A stretch of 64,000 nucleotides of DNA from Collimonas sp. OK607. Its GTDB lineage: Bacteria > Pseudomonadota > Gammaproteobacteria > Burkholderiales > Burkholderiaceae_D. Made by a program: the position numbers and the translations under genes. Below the pieces are notes generated by a model. The model saw only the letters and a program-made list of their open reading frames with translations, ran no database searches and had not been told where the DNA came from. Location of the stretch: assembly GCF_900111995.1 (NCBI RefSeq), contig NZ_FOKF01000009.1:81146-145145 (forward strand). The letters run 5' to 3'. Shown piece by piece: positions 57,202 to 64,000 of this stretch (its first letter is position 1; each line of letters opens with the position of its first letter).

Positions 57202-58992
57202 ATGGGTCAATACGTCGCGCCGCTGCGGGATATGCAATTCGTCATGCACGAGTTGCTGCATGTAGAAGATGAACTGAAACAATTGCCGAAGCATGCCGAT
57301 ATCGATGCCGATATCATCAATCAAGTGCTGGAAGAAGGCGGCAAGTTCACTTCTGAAGTCCTGTTCCCGCTGAACCACTCCGGCGATCGCGAAGGCTGTC
57401 ATCACGACAAGGCCACGCATACCGTGACCACGCCTAAGGGCTTCAAGGAAGCCTACAAGCAATACGTTGAAGCCGGCTGGCCTTCATTGTCATGCGATCC
57501 GGAATTCGGCGGCCAAGGCTTGCCGCTGGTGATGAACAATGCGTTCTACGAAATGATGAATTCGTCGAACCAGGCCTGGACCATGTACCCTGGCTTGTCG
57601 CACGGCGCTTACGAATGCCTGCACGCACACGGTACGCCAGAACAGCAAGCGCTGTACCTGCCTAAACTGGTATCCGGCGAATGGACCGGCACCATGTGCC
57701 TGACTGAAGCCCATTGCGGTACCGATCTCGGCATGCTGCGCTCGAAAGCCGAGCCGCAAGACGACGGCTCCTACAAGATCACCGGCAGCAAGATCTTCAT
57801 TTCGGCCGGCGAACACGACATGTCAGCCAACATCTTGCATCTGGTGCTGGCACGGTTGCCAGGCGCGCCTGAAGGCTCGAAAGGCATTTCCCTGTTCCTG
57901 GTACCGAAATTCCTGCCCAATGCAGATGGTTCGCTGGGTGCACGCAATCCGATCACTTGCGGCGCGATCGAAGAAAAAATGGGTATTCACGGTAATTCGA
58001 CCTGCCAGATGAATCTGGACGGCGCCACCGGCTGGATCATCGGCGGTGCGCATAAAGGCTTGAACGCGATGTTCGTGTTCATGAACGCAGCCCGTCTCGG
58101 CGTTGGCATGCAAGGCCTGGGTTTGACAGAAGTCGCCTACCAAAACGCCTTGGTTTATGCCAAGGACCGTATCCAGATGCGTAGCCTGTCGGGCATCAAG
58201 GCGCCGGACAAGCCAGCGGACCCGATCATCGTTCATCCTGATGTGCGCCGCATGCTGTTGACAGCAAAAGCGTATGCTGAAGGCGCACGCGCATTCTGTT
58301 CGTATGTCGCGCTGCAGTTGGACAAGGAATTGAATCACCCGGACGAAGCAGTGCGCAAGGATGCTGCCGATGAAGTTGCCCTGTTGACGCCGGTGGTCAA
58401 GGCTTTCATCACCGACAATGCCTGGACTGCCACTTCGGAATGCATGCAGGTGTACGGCGGCCACGGTTTCATCGCCGAATGGGGCATGGAGCAGTATGTG
58501 CGCGATGCCCGTATCAACATGATTTACGAAGGCACCAATACCATCCAGTCGCTGGACCTGCTGGGTCGTAAGGTGTTGATGGATAACGGCGCCAAGCTGA
58601 AGAAATTCGGCGCCAAGGTGCAAGCGTTCATCGAAGAGAACGGCGCCGACGAAGCCATGTCGGAATTCATCACGCCGTTGGCGGACCTGGGCGACAAGGT
58701 CAGCAAGCTGACCATGGAAATCGGCATGAAGGCTTTCCAGAATCCTGACGAAGCTGGCGCCGCGGCGGTTCCTTACCTGCGCGTAGTCGGCCATCTGGTC
58801 TACGCCTACTTCTTTGCGCAAATGGCAAAGATAGCACTCGCCAAGCAAGACTCAGGCGACAAGTTCTACGTTTCCAAGCTGGCGACTGCACGTTTCTATT
58901 TCGCCCGCCTGCTGCCGGAAACTGCAATGCTGATTCGTCAGGCGCGTTCCGGTTCGGCCAGCTTGATGGCATTGGATGCGGATTTGTTCTAA
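57202..58992 (+). CDS. Acyl-CoA dehydrogenase (long form, C-terminal extension)
   Basis: A 596-residue flavoprotein with GTMCLTEAHCGTDLGML (FAD/substrate segment), ITGSKIFISAGEHD, and the catalytic-base/flavin region YGGHGFIAEWGMEQYVRDARINMIYEGTNTIQSLDLLGRKVL. It is about 200 residues longer than standard ACADs; the extra N-terminal and C-terminal parts match the acyl-CoA dehydrogenase group with a C-terminal domain (DmdC/AidB-like size). It introduces the 2,3-double bond in beta-oxidation and passes electrons to ETF. AGGAG precedes the ATG. Confidence 0.93.
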   Translation: MGQYVAPLRDMQFVMHELLHVEDELKQLPKHADIDADIINQVLEEGGKFTSEVLFPLNHSGDREGCHHDKATHTVTTPKGFKEAYKQYVEAGWPSLSCDPEFGGQGLPLVMNNAFYEMMNSSNQAWTMYPGLSHGAYECLHAHGTPEQQALYLPKLVSGEWTGTMCLTEAHCGTDLGMLRSKAEPQDDGSYKITGSKIFISAGEHDMSANILHLVLARLPGAPEGSKGISLFLVPKFLPNADGSLGARNPITCGAIEEKMGIHGNSTCQMNLDGATGWIIGGAHKGLNAMFVFMNAARLGVGMQGLGLTEVAYQNALVYAKDRIQMRSLSGIKAPDKPADPIIVHPDVRRMLLTAKAYAEGARAFCSYVALQLDKELNHPDEAVRKDAADEVALLTPVVKAFITDNAWTATSECMQVYGGHGFIAEWGMEQYVRDARINMIYEGTNTIQSLDLLGRKVLMDNGAKLKKFGAKVQAFIEENGADEAMSEFITPLADLGDKVSKLTMEIGMKAFQNPDEAGAAAVPYLRVVGHLVYAYFFAQMAKIALAKQDSGDKFYVSKLATARFYFARLLPETAMLIRQARSGSASLMALDADLF

Positions 58993-59114
58993 GTAGGGTG
59001 GGCACCTGTGCCCACGCGTGACCGCGATAACCGGAGCGCAAACCTTGACAGAAGTAGGTATGTACATGAAGTGAGTTCAAGCGTGGGCACAAATCACAAA
59101 TACGCCCACCCTAG
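58993..59114. repeat. REPIN: two inverted REP hairpins between the dehydrogenase and fusion-enzyme genes
   Basis: The first REP starts with GTAG right after the stop codon (58993-58996), then GGTGGGCACCTGTGCCCACG. The second lies in reverse (59081-59114): GCGTGGGCAC ... GCCCACCCTA. Two REPs facing each other with about 63 bp between is the REPIN layout. A single copy is at 42290-42320. It takes up most of the 154-bp gap and ends 32 bp before the GTG of the next gene. Confidence 0.75.
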
Positions 59115-59146
59115 GAATATTTTACTGAATTAACCAGGAGACTACA

Positions 59147-61534
59147 GTGTCCAATTTCATCGTTAAAAAAGTCGCCGTGCTCGGCGCCGGCGTGATGGGT
59201 GCGCAAATCGCCGCCCACTGCCTGAACGCCAAAGTGCCGGTAGTCCTGTTCGATTTGCCAGCCAAGGAAGGTCCGAAGAATGGCATCGTCCTGCGCGCTA
59301 TCGAAAACCTGAAAAAACTCAGCCCGGCGCCACTTGGCAAAAAGGATGATGCAGCGCTGATCGAAGTCGCTAACTACGAAGACAACCTGGACGTACTCGC
59401 CGGTTGCGATCTGATCATCGAAGCGATCGCCGAGCGCATGGACTGGAAGCACGACCTGTACAAGAAAGTCGCGCCGCACATTGCGCCAAACGCGATCTTC
59501 GCGTCCAACACTTCCGGCCTGTCGATCACCGCTCTGTCGGAAGGTTTCGACGCTGAATTGAAAGCCCGCTTCTGCGGCGTCCACTTCTTCAATCCACCGC
59601 GCTACATGCACCTGGTTGAACTGATCCCGACCGCGAGCACCAAGCCAGAGATCCTCGATCAGCTGGAAGGCTTCCTGGCGACAACGCTGGGCAAGGGCGT
59701 GGTCCGCGCTAAAGATACGCCTAACTTCATCGCTAACCGCGTGGGCGTGTTCGGCATTTTGTCGACAGCTCACCAGGCTGAAAAATTCGGCCTGTCAGTC
59801 GATGTCGTCGACGACCTGACCGGCGCCAAGCTGGGTCGCGCCAAGTCGGGTACTTTCCGTACCGCCGACGTAGTTGGCCTGGATACCATGGGTCATGTAA
59901 TCAAGACCATGCAAGACACCCTGAAGGATGATCCTTTCTACGGCGTGTACGCAACGCCGCCGCTGTTGGCCAAGCTGGTCGAAAAGGGCGCGTTGGGGCA
60001 GAAAACCGGCGCCGGCTTCTACAAGAAGGTTGGCAAGGACATCCTGCGTATCGATGCCGCCACGGGCGAATACGTTACCGGCGGCGGCAAAGCCGACGAA
60101 CTGGTGGCGCGCATCCTGAAAGACAAGGATCCGGTCAAGCGTATGAAGACACTGCGCGAATCGACCAATCCGCAAGCGCAGTTCCTGTGGGCTATTTTCC
60201 GTGACGGTTTCCATTACATCGCAGTCCATATGGAATCGATCGCCGACAATGCGCGCGACATTGATTTCGCCATGCGCTGGGGCTTCGGCTGGAGCGTAGG
60301 CCCGTTCGAAATCTGGCAAGCCGCCGACTGGAAGCAGATCGCCGGCTGGGTCAAGGAAGATATCGATGCCGGCAAGGCACTGTGCAATGCACCACTGCCA
60401 GCCTGGGTATTCGATGGCCGTACCGGCGTGCACGCTGCTGATGGTTCCTACTCGCCAGCGAAGAAGGCGAATGTCGCCCGTTCCACTTTGCCGGTCTACG
60501 AGCGCCAGGTATTCCGCGCACCGTTGCTGGGTGAAGGCGTGGCCGATGGCAAGACTGCCGGCACCACTGTATTCGAGGACGATTCGGTACGTGCATGGCA
60601 TCAAAACGACGACGTACTGGTCCTGTCGTTCAAGACCAAGATGCACGTCATCGGACCTGGCGTCATCGCCGGTTTGAACAAGGCGGTTGCCGAAGCAGAA
60701 AAGAATTACAAGGGCCTGGTGCTGTGGCACGCGGATGCAGCTGAAGGCGGCGCATTCTCTGCCGGCGCCGACCTGCAATCGATGCTGCCGTTGTTCATGT
60801 CGGGCGGCGCCAAGGCGATCGAGCCGATGGTAGCTGAGTTGCAGCAAGCATTCATGGGTCTCAAGTATGCGAGCGTGCCGGTGGTTGCTGCAGTGGCCGG
60901 CCTGGCGCTGGGCGGCGGTTGCGAATTGGCGCTGCACACAGCTAAACGTGTGGCATCGATCGAATCGTATATCGGCCTGGTTGAAGTTGGCGTTGGCTTG
61001 ATCCCTGCCGGCGGCGGGTTGACGGAAGCAGCAGTACGTGCCGCCAATGACGCCAAGGGCAACGATATCCTGCAATTCCTGAAGACTTCCTTCATGAATG
61101 CGGCGACTGCGAATGTGTCGAAGTCGGCACTGCAAGCGCAGAGCATGGGTTATCTGAAAGCTACCGACGTGATCGTATTCAATGCATACGAATTGCTGCA
61201 CGTGGCAAAGGTCGAGGCGCGCGCCATGTTCGACGCCGGCTATCGCCCACCGCTGAAAGCGCAGATCCCGGTCGTAGGCCGTGACGGTATCGCCACTATC
61301 CTGGCGCAGCTGGTCAACATGCGCGACGGCGGTTTCATCTCGGCACATGACTACAAACTGGGCCACATGATTGCCAACATCGTTTGCGGTGGCGAAGTCA
61401 ACGAAGGCAGCATCGTGAATGAACAATGGTTGCTGGACCTGGAGCGCAAAGCGTTCGTCGAACTGCTGAACAACCCTAAGACGCAAGAGCGGATCATGGG
61501 CATGATGCAGACCGGTAAGCCTGTTCGGAACTAA
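59147..61534 (+). CDS. 3-hydroxyacyl-CoA dehydrogenase / enoyl-CoA hydratase fusion (FadN architecture)
   Basis: A 795-residue fusion with a GTG start and CAGGAG upstream. The N-terminal dehydrogenase comes first: NAD site VAVLGAGVMGAQIAAHCL and HFFNPPRYMHLVELIPT (catalytic His), then the second helical domain. The crotonase domain is C-terminal (about residues 490-720: VVAAVAGLALGGGCELALH). This order is that of Bacillus FadN and the reverse of E. coli FadB. It hydrates enoyl-CoA and oxidises the 3-hydroxyacyl-CoA. It lies between the dehydrogenase and thiolase genes. Confidence 0.94.
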   Translation: MSNFIVKKVAVLGAGVMGAQIAAHCLNAKVPVVLFDLPAKEGPKNGIVLRAIENLKKLSPAPLGKKDDAALIEVANYEDNLDVLAGCDLIIEAIAERMDWKHDLYKKVAPHIAPNAIFASNTSGLSITALSEGFDAELKARFCGVHFFNPPRYMHLVELIPTASTKPEILDQLEGFLATTLGKGVVRAKDTPNFIANRVGVFGILSTAHQAEKFGLSVDVVDDLTGAKLGRAKSGTFRTADVVGLDTMGHVIKTMQDTLKDDPFYGVYATPPLLAKLVEKGALGQKTGAGFYKKVGKDILRIDAATGEYVTGGGKADELVARILKDKDPVKRMKTLRESTNPQAQFLWAIFRDGFHYIAVHMESIADNARDIDFAMRWGFGWSVGPFEIWQAADWKQIAGWVKEDIDAGKALCNAPLPAWVFDGRTGVHAADGSYSPAKKANVARSTLPVYERQVFRAPLLGEGVADGKTAGTTVFEDDSVRAWHQNDDVLVLSFKTKMHVIGPGVIAGLNKAVAEAEKNYKGLVLWHADAAEGGAFSAGADLQSMLPLFMSGGAKAIEPMVAELQQAFMGLKYASVPVVAAVAGLALGGGCELALHTAKRVASIESYIGLVEVGVGLIPAGGGLTEAAVRAANDAKGNDILQFLKTSFMNAATANVSKSALQAQSMGYLKATDVIVFNAYELLHVAKVEARAMFDAGYRPPLKAQIPVVGRDGIATILAQLVNMRDGGFISAHDYKLGHMIANIVCGGEVNEGSIVNEQWLLDLERKAFVELLNNPKTQERIMGMMQTGKPVRN

Positions 61535-61548
61535 CGAGGAAGATTAAA

Positions 61549-62745
61549 ATGAGCAAACAACTTCAAGAAGCGTATATCGTTTCCGCCACTCGGACTCCAA
61601 TCGGCAAAGCGCCGCGCGGCATGTTCAAGAACACCCGTCCGGACGACCTGCTGGTGCGCGTCATGCAATCCGCCATGGCGCAAGTGCCGGGCCTCGATCC
61701 TAAATTGGTGCAGGACGCCATCATCGGCTGTTCTTTCCCTGAAGGCGCGCAAGGCTTGAACATGGCGCGTAACGCCGTGCTGCTGGCCGGCTTGCCGAAC
61801 ACCATCGGCGGCGTCACCGTCAACCGCTACTGCGCATCCGGCATCACCGCGATCGCCATGGCTGCCGACCGCATCCGCGTCGGCGAGGCAGACGTCATGA
61901 TCGCCGGCGGCGCTGAGTCGATGTCGATGGTGCCGATGATGGGTTTCCATCCTTCGGTCAACATGAACGCGTTCAAGGATGAGAACGTCGGCATGGCCTA
62001 CGGTATGGGCTTGACTGCTGAAAAAGTGGCGCAGCAATGGAAAGTCTCGCGTGAAGCGCAAGATGCGTTCTCGGTAGAGTCGCACCGTCGTGCCATCGCC
62101 GGCCAGCTGGCTGGTGAATTCAAGGACGAAACCGCATCCGTCGACATCATCGAGCGCTTCCCTAACCTGGCGACCGGCCAGATCGACCTGAAGAACCGCA
62201 CCGTTGATCGTGATGAAGGCGCACGTGCCGAATCGTCGATGGAAACACTGGGCAAGCTGAAGGCAGTGTTCGCCGCAAAAGGTACCGTCACCGCAGGCAA
62301 CAGCTCGCAAATGTCGGATGGCGCGGGCGCCCTGATTCTGGTCAGCGAAAAAATCCTCAAGGAATTCAACCTGACCCCGCTGGCACGCTTCGTCTCGTTC
62401 GCAGTACGTGGCGTACCACCGGAAATCATGGGCATTGGTCCTAAGGAAGCGATTCCTGCAGCGTTGCGCGCCGCCGGCCTGACCCAGGACCAACTGGACT
62501 GGATCGAATTGAATGAAGCATTCGCAGCGCAAGCGCTGGCAGTGATTCAGGATCTCGGCCTGGATCCATCCAAGGTCAACCCGCTGGGCGGCGCGATTGC
62601 GTTGGGCCACCCGCTTGGTGCTACCGGCGCGATCCGTGCGGCAACCGCGATTCACGGCATCCGTCGCCGCAACCAGAAATACGGCATGGTCACCATGTGC
62701 GTTGGTGCGGGCATGGGCGCTGCCGGTATTTTCGAGCGCATGTAA
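61549..62745 (+). CDS. fadA: Acetyl-CoA C-acyltransferase (3-ketoacyl-CoA thiolase)
   Basis: A 398-residue thiolase: Cys95 in NRYCASGITAIA, His354 in [12 protein letters not shown] and Cys384 in MCVGAGMGAAGIFERM. It cleaves 3-ketoacyl-CoA in the last step of beta-oxidation. It starts 14 bp after the fusion enzyme stop and closes the operon, which ends at the terminator 62792-62824. Confidence 0.95.
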   Translation: MSKQLQEAYIVSATRTPIGKAPRGMFKNTRPDDLLVRVMQSAMAQVPGLDPKLVQDAIIGCSFPEGAQGLNMARNAVLLAGLPNTIGGVTVNRYCASGITAIAMAADRIRVGEADVMIAGGAESMSMVPMMGFHPSVNMNAFKDENVGMAYGMGLTAEKVAQQWKVSREAQDAFSVESHRRAIAGQLAGEFKDETASVDIIERFPNLATGQIDLKNRTVDRDEGARAESSMETLGKLKAVFAAKGTVTAGNSSQMSDGAGALILVSEKILKEFNLTPLARFVSFAVRGVPPEIMGIGPKEAIPAALRAAGLTQDQLDWIELNEAFAAQALAVIQDLGLDPSKVNPLGGAIALGHPLGATGAIRAATAIHGIRRRNQKYGMVTMCVGAGMGAAGIFERM

Positions 62746-62791
62746 TTGTATGAAGCAAGCAGATTGTCATAAGCAATCGTAAAAAACGAGA

Positions 62792-62824
62792 AAGCCGTGC
62801 TGTTATCCCCCGCACGGCTTTTTT
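62792..62824 (+). terminator. Intrinsic terminator of the beta-oxidation operon
   Basis: AAGCCGTGC (62792-62800) and GCACGGCTT (62812-62820), an 11-nt loop and a run of six T (62819-62824). A strong, standard terminator 47 bp after the thiolase stop. Confidence 0.9.
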
Positions 62825-62881
62825 GTCTTCTTTAATTTAATCGACGCGCCGCGTATTTAGTGCGCTGAACCGGAGCACCAG

Positions 62882-63646
62882 ATGGATATATTGACTAGTA
62901 AAGAGAATGGCATCTTGACGATTGAATTCAATCGTTTAGAGAAGAAGAATGCGATCACTGCCGCGATGTATCAGACCATGGTCGATGCCTTGAAAGATGC
63001 GGAGACAGATAGCGCGATCAGGGCGATTTTGTTTACCGGCAAGCCGCAGATATTCAGCGCCGGCAACGATCTCGAAGATTTCATGAAAAACCGGCCGACA
63101 GGTATCGAAAGCCCGGTGTTTCAATTCCTGTGGCAAATCAGCCATGCCAGCAAACCGCTGGTGGCTGCGGTGGCGGGTGCCGCGGTTGGCATCGGCACTA
63201 CCATGTTGATGCACTGCGATCTGGTGTATGCCGCTGACAATGCCCGTTTCTCGATGCCGTTCACGCAACTGGGTTTGTGCCCGGAAGCTGCTTCCAGCTT
63301 GATCTTGCCGCAGATTGCAGGCTACCAGCGCGCAGCAGAAAAGCTGTTGCTGGGCGAGGCGTTTTCCGCAGAAGAAGCCAATGCCATGGGCCTGGTCAAC
63401 AAGATATTGCCGGCGGAAGAATTGCTGGCGTTTGCGCAAGCGCAGGCCGCCAAGCTGGTGGCTTTGCCTGCGGCGTCGATCCGTCTCACCAAGAGTCTCA
63501 TGAAGGGTAGCCAGACCGCTGAAGTAGAAGCACGGATGCAGCAGGAGATCGAACATTTCGGCGCGATGTTGACTGCGCCGGAAGCCGCAGAGGCATTCAC
63601 GGCTTTCTTCGCAAAACGTAAGCCGGACTTCAGTAAATTTGCCTGA
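62882..63646 (+). CDS. Enoyl-CoA hydratase/isomerase family protein
   Basis: A 254-residue crotonase-fold protein: LTIEFNRLEKKNAITAAMY, FSAGNDLEDF (oxyanion hole) and AVAGAAVGIGTTMLMHCDLVYAADNARFSMPFTQLGLCPEAASSLILP. The position usually holding the second catalytic Glu reads LCPEAAS, so a Glu is present. It is a separate unit after the terminator and may act on unsaturated or branched acyl-CoAs. GGAG precedes the ATG. Confidence 0.92.
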   Translation: MDILTSKENGILTIEFNRLEKKNAITAAMYQTMVDALKDAETDSAIRAILFTGKPQIFSAGNDLEDFMKNRPTGIESPVFQFLWQISHASKPLVAAVAGAAVGIGTTMLMHCDLVYAADNARFSMPFTQLGLCPEAASSLILPQIAGYQRAAEKLLLGEAFSAEEANAMGLVNKILPAEELLAFAQAQAAKLVALPAASIRLTKSLMKGSQTAEVEARMQQEIEHFGAMLTAPEAAEAFTAFFAKRKPDFSKFA

Positions 63647-63667
63647 AGTATTGCTTTTGCCAGCGTG

Positions 63668-63690
63668 AAAAAAAACCCGACGCCAGGTCG
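63668..63690 (+). terminator. Terminator of the hydratase gene, apparently cut by the IS4-type insertion
   Basis: An A-run (63668-63675) is followed by CCCGAC (63676-63681), loop GCCAG, and GTCG (63687-63690), where the stem stops at the IS end. An intact bidirectional terminator would continue GG and a T-run. This is inference from the partial stem. Confidence 0.55.
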
Positions 63691-63708
63691 TAATGCCGTT
63701 CAGTTAAG
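63691..63708. repeat. Terminal inverted repeat of the IS4-type element
   Basis: The 18-bp IS end; it overlaps the transposase stop codon (63704-63706). The matching end is outside the window. Confidence 0.65.
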
Positions 63709-64000
63709 CAGGTTTTCGTAGAACGCGAGTAGCATAGCGCTGTGGTTTTGCCTTAACGGCCCGGTCGAATTTTCGATCGGGCCGTTCGTCATTGAGAAGG
63801 CTAACGAGCCTTTCACGGAGATGCTTCATCGAAGCGGGCAGCTTGCCGTAGGACCTGGTGACGGCGGCCCAGTGAAGCTCGAACTGGATCAAATGAAAGG
63901 CGCGGATGAAGCTTACTTGCGTGGGTTCACATTTGGCCACCAATGCTGCCTTGGCAATCTCCAGGCGAATCATGTTGTAGGCGATCAGGGTGCCCCATAT
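63704..64000 (-). CDS. IS4-family transposase, C-terminal fragment (runs off window end)
   Basis: The last 98 codons of a transposase, entering at IWGTLIAYNMIRLEIAKAA and ending RYATRVLRKPA. The frame stays open to base 64000, so the ATG at 63973 is internal. The helix NMIRLEIAKAALVAKCEPTQVSFIRAFHLI and the basic tail match IS4-group transposases (DDE enzymes). The catalytic residues are upstream, outside the window. Confidence 0.85.
   Translation of the reverse strand: MWGTLIAYNMIRLEIAKAALVAKCEPTQVSFIRAFHLIQFELHWAAVTRSYGKLPASMKHLRERLVSLLNDERPDRKFDRAVKAKPQRYATRVLRKPA

Larger units (their letters stand above)
63691..64000 (-). mobile_element. IS4-family insertion sequence, one end only
   Basis: The end TAATGCCGTTCAGTTAAG (63691-63708) resembles the terminal repeat of IS4 (TAATGCCG.TCAGTTAAG, from memory), and the transposase C-terminus follows directly. 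The rest lies beyond the window. Confidence 0.8.

Noticed and set aside
59795..61486. Minus-strand open frame of 563 codons opposite the FadN-type gene
   Set aside because: It is a shadow of a GC-rich gene with clear domains on the plus strand; no start signal or family match.

Overview
This 64 kb window is the chromosome of a Gram-negative bacterium of the Betaproteobacteria, order Burkholderiales, most likely Oxalobacteraceae (Collimonas/Herbaspirillum-like; this placement is inference). The reasons are the block mla genes - ibaG/bolA - murA - hisG..hisE - HIT - tatABC - Deg-type protease - Nif3, the gltBD pair and the outer-membrane lipid genes. Almost all of the sequence is coding. No rRNA, tRNA or CRISPR array was found.

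Region 1 (1-10.9 kb) is an accessory catabolic cluster. All its enzyme genes lie on the minus strand and a divergent GntR/FCD regulator sits at its head. It has two units separated by a strong intrinsic terminator at 5402-5439. Unit A holds an MFS importer, an arylmalonate-decarboxylase/maleate-isomerase-like protein, a dihydropyrimidinase/hydantoinase and an FAH-family hydrolase. Unit B holds a DUF1185 'amino acid synthesis' protein, an alpha/beta hydrolase, a flavin reductase with an extra C-terminal domain, a luciferase-like monooxygenase, an aldehyde dehydrogenase and the start of a NIPSNAP protein. The gene set suggests oxidative plus hydrolytic opening of an N-heterocycle; the substrate is not known. 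A thiolase gene follows the regulator. This cluster is the best candidate here for an undescribed system.

Region 2 (12-29.4 kb) is mixed. It holds a Tat-exported DUF882 protein, two glutathione transferases, a TRIC-type channel, a bifunctional penicillin-binding protein, ArgP, a TonB-dependent receptor paired with an exported thioredoxin-like protein, AMP nucleosidase, an MFS carrier, a nitronate-monooxygenase-like enzyme and a LysR regulator. The last codons of that regulator are formed by the end of a HUH (Y1) transposase element with perfect 18-bp inverted ends.

Region 3 (29.4-55.7 kb) is core. It runs gltB-gltD, then mlaF-E-D-A-C-B, an ABC-2 exporter pair, ibaG, murA and the histidine genes hisG, D, B, H, A, F, I, E, followed by a HIT protein and tatABC. 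hisC is not in its usual place between hisD and hisB; an orphan DNA methyltransferase gene is there instead. DUF2461, a DegS-like protease, Nif3 and an Hsp15-like S4 protein follow.

Region 4 (56.1-64 kb) is a fatty-acid beta-oxidation operon: TetR regulator, acyl-CoA dehydrogenase, a FadN-architecture fusion enzyme and a thiolase, then a terminator and a separate enoyl-CoA hydratase. A REPIN-like pair of inverted REP hairpins lies between the first two enzyme genes. The window ends inside an IS4-family element that appears to have landed in the terminator of the last hydratase gene.
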